A stretch of DNA of 12,302 nt from Saccoglossus kowalevskii (GCF_000003605.2 NW_003145284.1:1-12302), one strand, 5' to 3'. Counted from the first letter of the stretch, positions 1 through 8,499 are shown. Program-made: numbers and translations. Notes: a model not told the origin generated them from the sequence alone.

Positions 1-62
1 TACCCAGTTTGAATTTAGTAAGTTTCAGGTCCATTCAAGTTCAATTGATTTGTAGCACAGAC
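1..62 (+). repeat. Representative type 2 monomer (AGTTTGAATTTAG variant)
   Basis: Many monomers carry a linked set of substitutions in the left half: G at position 7, T at 14 and A at 17, giving AGTTTGAATTTAG instead of AATTTGAACTTGG. The right half is unchanged. In this variant the foldback is weaker: C14 to T turns a G-C pair into a G-T pair, and two further positions lose pairing. A subtype with T10 to C gives TTCGAA (for example 1317-1378, 8624-8685). Mixed forms exist: G7 with C14 and G17 (for example 1193-1254) and AATTTAAACTTAG (for example 318-379), so the sites are linked but have recombined or mutated separately. Confidence 0.88.
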
Positions 63-131
63 TACCCAATTTGAACTTGGTACAATGTAAGTTTCGGGTC
101 CATTCAAGTTCAATTGATTTGTAGCACGGAC
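63..131. repeat. 69-bp variant monomer, copy 1
   Basis: The unit has a 7-bp insertion after GGTA, giving GGTACAATGTAAG. Two substitutions travel with it: TTTCGGG for TTTCAGG and GCACGGAC for GCACAGAC. The inserted bases lie in the spacer between the two foldback arms. The three linked changes make this a robust marker of block alpha; it recurs at 876, 4146 and 6073. Confidence 0.95.
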
Positions 132-193
132 TACCCAATTTGAACTTGGTAAGTTTCAGGTCCATTCAAGTTCAATTGATTTGTAGCACAGAC
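132..193 (+). repeat. Representative consensus monomer (type 1) with internal inverted repeat
   Basis: This 62-bp unit is a good reference copy. Its left arm CAATTTGAACTTG (136-148, monomer positions 5-17) is the reverse complement of its right arm CAAGTTCAATTG (167-178, positions 36-47) except for one unpaired base, with an 18-base spacer between them. Folded as a single strand it gives a stem of about 12 pairs with a one-base bulge. The right arm ends in the palindrome CAATTG. The spacer starts with GGTAAGTTTCAGG, which resembles a 5' splice site followed at once by a 3' splice site. The second half (from ATTCAAG to GCACAGAC) is the more constant part of the unit across the array. Type 1 means A at position 7, C at 14 and G at 17. 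Confidence 0.9.
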
Positions 194-875
194 TACACAA
201 TTTGAACTTGGTAAGTTTCAGGTCCATTCAAGTTCAATTGATTTGTAGCACAGACTACCCAGTTTGAATTTAGTAAGTTTCAGGTCCATTCAAGTTCAAT
301 TAATTTGTAGCACAGACTACCCAATTTAAACTTAGTAAGTTTCAGGTCCATTCAAGTTCAATTGATTTGTAGCACAGACTACCCAGTTTGAACTTGGTAA
401 GTTTCAGGTCCATTCAAGTTCAATTGATTTGTAGCACAGACTGCCCAATTTGAACTTGGTAAGTTTCAGGTTCATTCAAGTTCAATTGATTTATAGCACA
501 GACTTCCCAGTTCGAATTTAGTAAGTTTCAGGTCCATTCAAGTTCAATTGATTTGTAGCACAGACTGCCCAATTTGAACTTGGTAAGTTTCAGGTCCATT
601 CAAGTTCAATTGATTTGTAGCACAGACTAACCAATTTGAACTTGGTAAGTTTCAGGACCATTCAAGTTCAATTGATTTGTAGCGCAGACTACCCAATTTG
701 AACTTGGTAAGTTTCAGGTCCATTCAAGTTCAATTGATTTGTAGCACAGACTGCCCAATTTGAACTTGGTAAGTTTCAGGTCCATTCAAGTTCAATTGAT
801 TTGTAGCACAGACTACCCAGTTTGAATTTAGTAAGTTTCAGGTCCATTCAAGTTCAATTGATTTGTAGCACAGAC

Positions 876-944
876 TACCCAATTTGAACTTGGTACAATG
901 TAAGTTTCGGGTCCATTCAAGTTCAATTGATTTGTAGCACGGAC
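876..944. repeat. 69-bp variant monomer, copy 2
   Basis: Same 7-bp insertion and same linked CGG and ACGGAC substitutions as at 63, shifted by 813 bp (13 monomers). Confidence 0.95.
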
Positions 945-1440
945 TACCCAATTTGAACTTGGTAAGTTTCAGGTCCATTCAAGTTCAATTGATTTGTAGC
1001 ACAGACTACCCAATTTGAACTTGGTAAGTTTCAGGTCCATTCAAGTTCAATTGATTTGTAGCACAGACTACCCAGTTTGAATTTAGTAAGTTTCAGGTCC
1101 ATTCAAGTTCAATTAATTTGTAGCACAGACTACCCAATTTAAACTTAGTAAGTTTCAGGTCCATTCAAGTTCAATTGATTTGTAGCACAGACTACCCAGT
1201 TTGAACTTGGTAAGTTTCAGGTCCATTCAAGTTCAATTGATTTGTAGCACAGACTGCCCAATTTGAACTTGGTAAGTTTCAGGTTCATTCAAGTTCAATT
1301 GATTTATAGCACAGACTGCCCAGTTCGAATTTAGAAAGTTTCAGGTCCATTCAAGTTCAATTGATTTGTAGCACAGACTGCCCAATTTGAACTTGGTAAG
1401 TTTCAGGTCCATTCAAGTTCAATTGATTTGTAGCACAGAC

Positions 1441-2311
1441 TACCCAGTTCGAATTTAGTAAGTTTCAGGTCCATTCAATTTCAATTGATTTGTAGCACAG
1501 ACTGCCCAATTTGAACTTGGTAAGTTTCAGGTCCATTAAAGTTCAATTGATTTGTAGCACAGACTACCCAGTTTGAATTTAGTAAGTTTCAGGTGTATTC
1601 AATTTCAATTGATTTGTAGCACAGACTGCCCAATTTGAACTTGGTAAGTTTCAGGTCCATTCAAGTTCAATTGATTTGTAGCACAGACTGCCCAATTTAA
1701 ACTTAGTTAGTTTCAGGTACATTCAAGTTCAATTGATTTGTAGCACAGACTACCCAGTTTGAATTTAGTAAGTTTCAGGTCCATTCAAGTTCAATTGATT
1801 TGTAGCACAGACTGTCCAATTTGAACTTGGTAAGTTTCAGGTCCATTCAAGTTCAATTGATTTGTAGCACAGACTACCCAATTTGAACTTGGTAAGTTTC
1901 AGGTCCATTCAAGTTCAATTGATTAGTAGCACAGACTACCCAATTTAAACTTGGTAAGTTTCAGGTCCATTCAAGTTCAATTGATTTGTAGCACAGACTG
2001 CCCAGTTCGTCGAATTTAGTAAGTTTCAGGTCCATTCAAGTTCAATTGATTTGTAGCACAGACTGCCCAATTTGAACTTGGTAAGTTTCATGTCCATTCA
2101 AGTTCAATTGATTTGTAGCGCAGACTACCCACTTTGAATTTAGTAAGTTTCAGGTCCATTCAAGTTCAATTGATTTGTAGCACAGACTGCCCAATTTGAA
2201 CTTGGTAAGTTTCAGGTCCATTCAAGTTCAATTGATTTGCAGCACAGGCTGCCCAGTTCGAATTTAGTAAGTTTCATGTCCATTCAAGTTCAATTGATTT
2301 GTAGCACAGAC
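1441..2311. repeat. Block beta, first copy (14 monomers)
   Basis: Block beta is recognised by its series of rare variants: CAATTTCAATTG (near 1480), CCATTAAAG (near 1540), AGGTGTATTC (near 1592), AACTTAGTTAG with AGGTACATT (near 1702-1720), TGTCCAA (1813), GATTAGTAG (near 1922), the 65-bp CGTCG unit (1999), GTAGCGCAG (near 2118) and GCAGCACAGGC (near 2239). The same ordered series recurs at 4711-5576 and 6638-7508, and its first six monomers recur at 8748-9119. Such a shared ordered series shows that these copies descend from one multi-monomer unit and are not independently mutated monomers. Confidence 0.88.
1999..2063. repeat. 65-bp variant monomer with TCG duplication, copy 1
   Basis: The unit reads CAGTTCGTCGAATTTAG where other TTCGAA units read CAGTTCGAATTTAG, a 3-bp tandem duplication of TCG (or CGT). 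It adds a CpG in otherwise CpG-poor DNA. It is a marker of block beta and recurs at 5264 and 7196. Confidence 0.95.
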
Positions 2312-2993
2312 TACCCACTTTGAATTTAGTAAGTTTCAGGTCCATTCAAGTTCAATTGATTTGTAGCACAGACTGCCCAATTTGAACTTTGTAAGTTTCA
2401 GGTCCATTTAAGTTCAATTAATTTGTAGCACAGACTGCCCAGTTTGAACTTGGTAAGTTTCATGTCCATTCAAGTTCAATTGAGTTGTAGCACAGACTGC
2501 CCAATTTGAACTTGGTAAGTTTCAGGACCATTCAAGTTCAATTGATTTGTAGCACAGACTACCCAATTTGAACTTGGTAAGTTTCAGGTCCATTCAATTT
2601 CAATTGATTTGTAGCACAGACTGCCCAGTTTGAACTTGGTAAGTTTCATGTCCATTCAAGTTCAATTGATTTGTAGCACAGACTACCCAATTTGAACTTG
2701 GTAAGTTTCAGGTCCATTCAAGTTCAATTGATGTGTATCACAGACTGCCCAGTTTGAACTTGGTAAGTTTCAGGTCCATTCAAGTTCAATTGATTTGTAG
2801 CACAGACTGCCCAGTTCGAATTTAGTAAGTTTCAGGTCCATTCAAGTTCAATTGATTTGTAGCACAGACTACCCAGTTTGAATTTAGTAAGTTTCAGGTC
2901 CATTCAAGTTCAATTGATTTGTAGCACAGACTACCCAATTTGAACTTGGTAAGTTTCAGGTCCATTCAAGTTCAATTGATTTGTAGCACAGAC
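2312..2993. repeat. Block gamma, first copy (11 monomers)
   Basis: Gamma begins with TACCCACTTTG and continues with GAACTTTGTAAG and CCATTTAAG (near 2386-2410), GAGTTGTAG (near 2482), CAATTTCAATTG (near 2605) and GATGTGTATCACAG (near 2731). The same series occurs at 7509-8190. It is missing from copy 3 (4084-6010), where beta joins directly to epsilon at 5577. This makes gamma a multi-monomer block whose presence differs between neighbouring higher-order copies. Confidence 0.86.
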
Positions 2994-3897
2994 TGCCCAA
3001 TTTGAACTTGGTAAGTTTCAGGTCCATTTAAGTTCAATTGATTTGTAGCACAGACTGCCCAATTTGAACTTGGTAAGTTTCAGGTCCATTCAAGTTCAAT
3101 TGATTAGTAGCACAGACTGCCCAGTTCGAATGTAGTAAGTTTCAGGTCCATTCAAGGTCAATTGATTTGTAGCACAGACTGCCCAATTTGAACTTGGTAA
3201 GTTTCAGGTGCATTCAAGTTCAATTGATTTGTAGCACAGACTGCCCAATTTGAACTTGGTAAGTTTCAGGTCCATTCAAGTTCAATTGATTTGTAGCACA
3301 GACTGTCCAGTTCGAATTTAATTGATTTGTAGCACAGACTACCCAATTTGAACTTAGTTAGTTTCAGGTCCATTCAAGTTCAATTGATTTGTAACACAGA
3401 CTACCCAATTTGAACTTGGTAAGTTTCATGTCCATTCAAGTTCAATTGATTTGTAGCACAGACTACCCAATTTGAACTTGGTAAGTTTCTTGTCCATTCA
3501 AGTTCAATTGATTTGTAGCACAGACTACCCAATTTGAACTTGGTAAGTTTCAGGTCCATTCAAGTTCAATTAATTTGTTGCACAGACTGCCCAATTTAAA
3601 CTTGGTAAGTTTCAGGTCCATTCAAGTTCAATTGATTTGTAGCACAGACAACCCACTTTGAATTTAGTAAGTTTCAGGTCCATTCAAGTTCAATTAATTT
3701 GTTGCACAGACTGCCCAATTTAAACTTAGTTAGATTCAGGTCCATTCAAGTTCAATTGATTTGTAGCACAGACTACCAAATTTGAACTTGGTAAGTTTCA
3801 GGTCCATTCAAGTTCAATTGATTTGTAGCACAGACTGCCCAATTTGAACTTGGTAAGTTTCAGGTCCATTCAAGTTCAATTGATTTGTAGCACAGAC
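2994..3897. repeat. Block U: 15-monomer stretch not repeated as a whole in the window
   Basis: Monomers 49-63 form a block with no full second copy here. They include AAGGTCAATTG (near 3155), AGGTGCATT (near 3208), the 36-bp truncated unit (3304-3339), GTAACACAG (near 3392), TTTCTTGTCC (near 3487), two linked pairs with AATTAATTTGTTGC (3526-3649 and 3650-3773, a 124-bp dimer repeat), AGACAACCC (3650) and TACCAAATT (3774). The four monomers 3118-3339 do resemble 11228-11475 and the end of the window from 12034: each has GAATGTAG, then a changed base in AGGTNCATT, then TGTCCAGTTCG. Part of U is therefore related to the tail. Confidence 0.82.
3304..3339. repeat. 36-bp truncated monomer (26-bp internal deletion)
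   Basis: The unit runs TGTCCAGTTCGAATTTA directly into ATTGATTTG, losing monomer positions 18-43. The loss removes the whole spacer and most of the right foldback arm, so this unit cannot form the hairpin. The join is between TTTA and the related TTCA, consistent with slippage between two similar short sequences. Related full-length units are at 11414 and 12220. It is the only deletion larger than one base in the window, and the next monomer resumes the normal register. Confidence 0.93.
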
Positions 3898-4145
3898 TAA
3901 CCAATTTGAACTTGGTAAGTTTCAGGTCCATTCAAGTTCAATTGATTTGTAGCGCAGACTACCCAATTTGAACTTGGTAAGTTTCAGGTCCATTCAAGTT
4001 CAATTGATTTGTAGCACAGACTGCCCAATTTGAACTTGGTAAGTTTCAGGTCCATTCAAGTTCAATTGATTTGTAGCACAGACTACCCAGTTTGAATTTA
4101 GTAAGTTTCAGGTCCATTCAAGTTCAATTGATTTGTAGCACAGAC

Positions 4146-4214
4146 TACCCAATTTGAACTTGGTACAATGTAAGTTTCGGGTCCATTCAAGTTCAATTGA
4201 TTTGTAGCACGGAC
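4146..4214. repeat. 69-bp variant monomer, copy 3
   Basis: Same insertion and linked substitutions as at 63, 3270 bp from copy 2. Confidence 0.95.
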
Positions 4215-5082
4215 TACCCAATTTGAACTTGGTAAGTTTCAGGTCCATTCAAGTTCAATTGATTTGTAGCACAGACTACCCAATTTGAACTTGGTAAGTT
4301 TCAGGTCCATTCAAGTTCAATTGATTTGTAGCACAGACTACCCAGTTTGAATTTAGTAAGTTTCAGGTCCATTCAAGTTCAATTAATTTGTAGCACAGAC
4401 TACCCAATTTAAACTTAGTAAGTTTCAGGTCCATTCAAGTTCAATTGATTTGTAGCACAGACTACCCAGTTTGAACTTGGTAAGTTTCAGGTCCATTCAA
4501 GTTCAATTGATTTGTAGCACAGACTGCCCAATTTGAACTTGGTAAGTTTCAGGTTCATTCAAGTTCAATTGATTTATAGCACAGACTGCCCAGTTCGAAT
4601 TTAGTAAGTTTCAGGTCCATTCAAGTTCAATTGATTTGTAGCACAGACTGCCCAATTTGAACTTGGTAAGTTTCAGGTCCATTCAAGTTCAATTGATTTG
4701 TAGCACAGACTACCCAGTTCGAATTTAGTAAGTTTCAGGTCCATTCAATTTCAATTGATTTGTAGCACAGACTGCCCAATTTGAACTTGGTAAGTTTCAG
4801 GTCCATTAAAGTTCAATTGATTTGTAGCACAGACTACCCAGTTTGAATTTAGTAAGTTTCAGGTGTATTCAATTTCAATTGATTTGTAGCACAGACTGCC
4901 CAATTTGAACTTGGTAAGTTTCAGGTCCATTCAAGTTCAATTGATTTGTAGCACAGACTGCCCAATTTAAACTTAGTTAGTTTCAGGTACATTCAAGTTC
5001 AATTGATTTGTAGCACAGACTACCCAGTTTGAATTTAGTAAGTTTCAGGTCCATTCAAGTTCAATTGATTTGTAGCACAGAC

Positions 5083-5201
5083 TGTCCAATTTGAACTTGG
5101 TAAGTTTCAGTCCATTCAAGTTCAATTGATTTGTAGCACAGACTACCCAATTGAACTTGGTAAGTTTCAGTCCATTCAGTTCATTGATTAGTAGCACAGA
5201 C
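5083..5201. repeat. Two shortened monomers (61 and 58 bp) with five single-base losses
   Basis: Monomer 5083-5143 lacks one G of GG (CAGTCC, near 5110). Monomer 5144-5201 lacks one T of TTT (near 5152), one G of GG (near 5170), one A of AA (near 5178) and one A of AA (near 5184). The corresponding monomers at 1813-1936 and 7010-7133 are intact, with the same other variants (TGTCCAA and GATTAGTAG). All losses are from runs of two or three bases within about 80 bp, a pattern typical of residual long-read consensus error rather than of natural drift. Confidence 0.9.
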
Positions 5202-5263
5202 TACCCAATTTAAACTTGGTAAGTTTCAGGTCCATTCAAGTTCAATTGATTTGTAGCACAGAC

Positions 5264-5328
5264 TGCCCAGTTCGTCGAATTTAGTAAGTTTCAGGTCCAT
5301 TCAAGTTCAATTGATTTGTAGCACAGAC
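5264..5328. repeat. 65-bp variant monomer with TCG duplication, copy 2
   Basis: Same TCG duplication as at 1999, in block beta of copy 3. Confidence 0.95.
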
Positions 5329-5576
5329 TGCCCAATTTGAACTTGGTAAGTTTCATGTCCATTCAAGTTCAATTGATTTGTAGCGCAGACTACCCACTTT
5401 GAATTTAGTAAGTTTCAGGTCCATTCAAGTTCAATTGATTTGTAGCACAGACTGCCCAATTTGAACTTGGTAAGTTTCAGGTCCATTCAAGTTCAATTGA
5501 TTTGCAGCACAGGCTGCCCAGTTCGAATTTAGTAAGTTTCATGTCCATTCAAGTTCAATTGATTTGTAGCACAGAC

Positions 5577-5824
5577 TGCCCAATTTGAACTTGGTAAGTT
5601 TCAGGTCCATTCAAGTTCAATTGATTTGTAGCACAGAATACCCAATTTGAACTTGGTAAGTTTCAGGTCCATTCAAGTTCAATTGATTTGTAGCACAGAC
5701 TGCCCAATTTGAACTTGGTAAGTTTCAGGTCCATTCAAGTTCAATTGATTTGTAGCACAGACTACCCAATTTGAACTTGGTAAGTTTCAGGTCCATTCAA
5801 GTTCAATTGATTTGTAGCACAGAC
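5577..5824. repeat. Block epsilon, first copy (4 monomers)
   Basis: Epsilon is four near-consensus monomers marked by ACAGAATACCC at the junction of its first two units (near 5634-5642). The same marker recurs near 8248-8256 in the second copy at 8191-8437. In both places epsilon leads into the TAACCAA monomer of delta. In copy 3 it follows beta directly; in copy 4 it follows gamma. It is therefore an independently placed block. Confidence 0.82.
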
Positions 5825-6072
5825 TAACCAATTTGAACTTGGTAAGTTTCAGGTCCATTCAAGTTCAATTGATTTGTAGCGCAGACTACCCAATTTGAAC
5901 TTGGTAAGTTTCAGGTCCATTCAAGTTTAATTGATTTGTAGCACAGACTGCCCAATTTGAACTTGGTAAGTTTCAGGTCCATTCAAGTTCAATTGATTTG
6001 TAGCACAGACTACCCAGTTTGAATTTAGTAAGTTTCAGGTCCATTCAAGTTCAATTGATTTGTAGCACAGAC

Positions 6073-6141
6073 TACCCAATTTGAACTTGGTACAATGTAA
6101 GTTTCGGGTCCATTCAAGTTCAATTGATTTGTAGCACGGAC
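6073..6141. repeat. 69-bp variant monomer, copy 4
   Basis: Same insertion and linked substitutions as at 63, 1927 bp from copy 3. No fifth copy follows: the partial copy at 8500 starts downstream of where it would lie. Confidence 0.95.
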
Positions 6142-7195
6142 TACCCAATTTGAACTTGGTAAGTTTCAGGTCCATTCAAGTTCAATTGATTTGTAGCACA
6201 GACTACCCAATTTGAACTTGGTAAGTTTCAGGTCCATTCAAGTTCAATTGATTTGTAGCACAGACTACCCAGTTTGAATTTAGTAAGTTTCAGGTCCATT
6301 CAAGTTCAATTAATTTGTAGCACAGACTACCCAATTTAAACTTAGTAAGTTTCAGGTCCATTCAAGTTCAATTGATTTGTAGCACAGACTACCCAGTTTG
6401 AACTTGGTAAGTTTCAGGTCCATTCAAGTTCAATTGATTTGTAGCACAGACTGCCCAATTTGAACTTGGTAAGTTTCAGGTTCATTCAAGTTCAATTGAT
6501 TTATAGCACAGACTGCCCAGTTCGAATTTAGTAAGTTTCAGGTCCATTCAAGTTCAATTGATTTGTAGCACAGACTGCCCAATTTGAACTTGGTAAGTTT
6601 CAGGTCCATTCAAGTTCAATTGATTTGTAGCACAGACTACCCAGTTCGAATTTAGTAAGTTTCAGGTCCATTCAATTTCAATTGATTTGTAGCACAGACT
6701 GCCCAATTTGAACTTGGTAAGTTTCAGGTCCACTAAAGTTCAATTGATTTGTAGCACAGACTACCCAGTTTGAATTTAGTAAGTTTCAGGTGTATTCAAT
6801 TTCAATTGATTTGTAGCACAGACTGCCCAATTTGAACTTGGTAAGTTTCAGGTCCATTCAAGTTCAATTGATTTGTAGCACAGACTGCCCAATTTAAACT
6901 TAGTTAGTTTCAGGTACATTCAAGTTCAATTGATTTGTAGCACAGACTACCCAGTTTGAATTTAGTAAGTTTCAGGTCCATTCAAGTTCAATTGATTTGT
7001 AGCACAGACTGTCCAATTTGAACTTGGTAAGTTTCAGGTCCATTCAAGTTCAATTGATTTGTAGCACAGACTACCCAATTTGAACTTGGTAAGTTTCAGG
7101 TCCATTCAAGTTCAATTGATTAGTAGCACAGACTACCCAATTTAAACTTGGTAAGTTTCAGGTCCATTCAAGTTCAATTGATTTGTAGCACAGAC

Positions 7196-7260
7196 TGCCC
7201 AGTTCGTCGAATTTAGTAAGTTTCAGGTCCATTCAAGTTCAATTGATTTGTAGCACAGAC
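7196..7260. repeat. 65-bp variant monomer with TCG duplication, copy 3
   Basis: Same TCG duplication as at 1999, exactly 5197 bp downstream, in block beta of copy 4. Confidence 0.95.
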
Positions 7261-8376
7261 TGCCCAATTTGAACTTGGTAAGTTTCATGTCCATTCAAGT
7301 TCAATTGATTTGTAGCGCAGACTACCCACTTTGAATTTAGTAAGTTTCAGGTCCATTCAAGTTCAATTGATTTGTAGCACAGACTGCCCAATTTGAACTT
7401 GGTAAGTTTCAGGTCCATTCAAGTTCAATTGATTTGCAGCACAGGCTGCCCAGTTCGAATTTAGTAAGTTTCATGTCCATTCAAGTTCAATTGATTTGTA
7501 GCACAGACTACCCACTTTGAATTTAGTAAGTTTCAGGTCCATTCAAGTTCAATTGATTTGTAGCACAGACTGCCCAATTTGAACTTTGTAAGTTTCAGGT
7601 CCATTTAAGTTCAATTAATTTGTAGCACAGACTGCCCAGTTTGAACTTGGTAAGTTTCATGTCCATTCAAGTTCAATTGAGTTGTAGCACAGACTGCCCA
7701 ATTTGAACTTGGTAAGTTTCAGGACCATTCAAGTTCAATTGATTTGTAGCACAGACTACCCAATTTGAACTTGGTAAGTTTCAGGTCCATTCAATTTCAA
7801 TTGATTTGTAGCACAGACTGCCCAGTTTGAACTTGGTAAGTTTCATGTCCATTCAAGTTCAATTGATTTGTAGCACAGACTACCCAATTTGAACTTGGTA
7901 AGTTTCAGGTCCATTCAAGTTCAATTGATGTGTATCACAGACTGCCCAGTTTGAACTTGGTAAGTTTCAGGTCCATTCAAGTTCAATTGATTTGTAGCAC
8001 AGACTGCCCAGTTCGAATTTAGTAAGTTTCAGGTCCATTCAAGTTCAATTGATTTGTAGCACAGACTACCCAGTTTGAATTTAGTAAGTTTCAGGTCCAT
8101 TCAAGTTCAATTGATTTGTAGCACAGACTACCCAATTTGAACTTGGTAAGTTTCAGGTCCATTCAAGTTCAATTGATTTGTAGCACAGACTGCCCAATTT
8201 GAACTTGGTAAGTTTCAGGTCCATTCAAGTTCAATTGATTTGTAGCACAGAATACCCAATTTGAACTTGGTAAGTTTCAGGTCCATTCAAGTTCAATTGA
8301 TTTGTAGCACAGACTGCCCAATTTGAACTTGGTAAGTTTCAGGTCCATTCAAGTTCAATTGATTTGTAGCACAGAC

Positions 8377-8437
8377 TACCCAATTTGAACTTGGTAAGTT
8401 TCAGTCCATTCAAGTTCAATTGATTTGTAGCACAGAC
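8377..8437. repeat. 61-bp monomer with a single G loss
   Basis: CAGTCC replaces CAGGTCC near 8404. The equivalent unit in copy 3 (5763-5824) is intact. This is the same GG to G change seen near 5110 and 5170, so it may also be a consensus error. Confidence 0.85.
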
Positions 8438-8499
8438 TAACCAATTTGAACTTGGTAAGTTTCAGGTCCATTCAAGTTCAATTGATTTGTAGCACAGAC

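Larger units (their letters stand above)
1..813. repeat. Higher-order copy 1: alpha-delta, 13 monomers, 813 bp
   Basis: Thirteen monomers form the shortest higher-order unit here. Monomers 1-10 (1-627, block alpha) match 814-1440, 4084-4710 and 6011-6637 in order of rare variants: AGTTTGAATTTAG, the 69-bp unit, a unit with AATTAATTT, AATTTAAACTTAG, AGTTTGAACTTGG, a unit with AGGTTCATT and GATTTATAG, then a TTCGAA unit. Monomers 11-13 (628-813, block delta) match 3898-4083 and 5825-6010: TAACCAA, then GCGCAGAC, then TGCCCAA. Private differences include TACACAA at 194, TTCCCAG at 504 and AGGACC near 653. Blocks beta and gamma, present in later copies, are absent, so monomer 10 joins straight to delta with the 62-bp register kept. 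Confidence 0.9.
814..4083. repeat. Higher-order copy 2: alpha-beta-gamma-U-delta, 53 monomers, 3270 bp
   Basis: This is the longest higher-order copy. It contains alpha (814-1440), beta (1441-2311), gamma (2312-2993), a block U seen only once (2994-3897) and delta (3898-4083). Its length equals 53 x 62 + 7 + 3 - 26, from the 69-bp unit at 876, the 65-bp unit at 1999 and the 36-bp unit at 3304. Delta-alpha-beta-gamma (628-2993) matches 5825-8190 at a constant offset of 5197 bp with only a few substitutions that I could see by eye (for example TAGAAAG near 1333 and AGGACC near 653). It is the best reference for the order of variants in the array. Confidence 0.9.
4084..6010. repeat. Higher-order copy 3: alpha-beta-epsilon-delta, 31 monomers, 1927 bp
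   Basis: It contains alpha (4084-4710), beta (4711-5576), epsilon (5577-5824) and delta (5825-6010). The region 3898-5576 matches 628-2311 at an offset of 3270 bp, falling to 3265 after five single-base losses near 5110-5185. Gamma and U are absent. Length is 31 x 62 + 7 + 3 - 5. Delta here has a private CAAGTTTAATTG (near 5925). Confidence 0.88.
6011..8499. repeat. Higher-order copy 4: alpha-beta-gamma-epsilon plus first delta monomer, 40 monomers, 2489 bp
   Basis: It contains alpha (6011-6637), beta (6638-7508), gamma (7509-8190), epsilon (8191-8437) and the TAACCAA monomer (8438-8499). The span 5825-8190 follows 628-2993 without any net indel. A private CCACTAAAG (near 6730) replaces the CCATTAAAG of the other copies. 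After the first delta monomer the array jumps to the equivalent of alpha monomer 7, so the rest of delta and the first six alpha monomers, including the 69-bp unit, are missing at this junction. Confidence 0.87.

Noticed and set aside
132-140. CCAAT box or promoter elements in type 1 monomers
   Set aside because: CCAAT is part of the repeat unit, occurs in every type 1 monomer, and is lost in type 2 units. No TATA or start context accompanies it.
132-193. Rho-independent terminator at the inverted repeat
   Set aside because: The stem is AT-rich, has an 18-base loop and is not followed by a T run; nothing suggests a bacterial genome.
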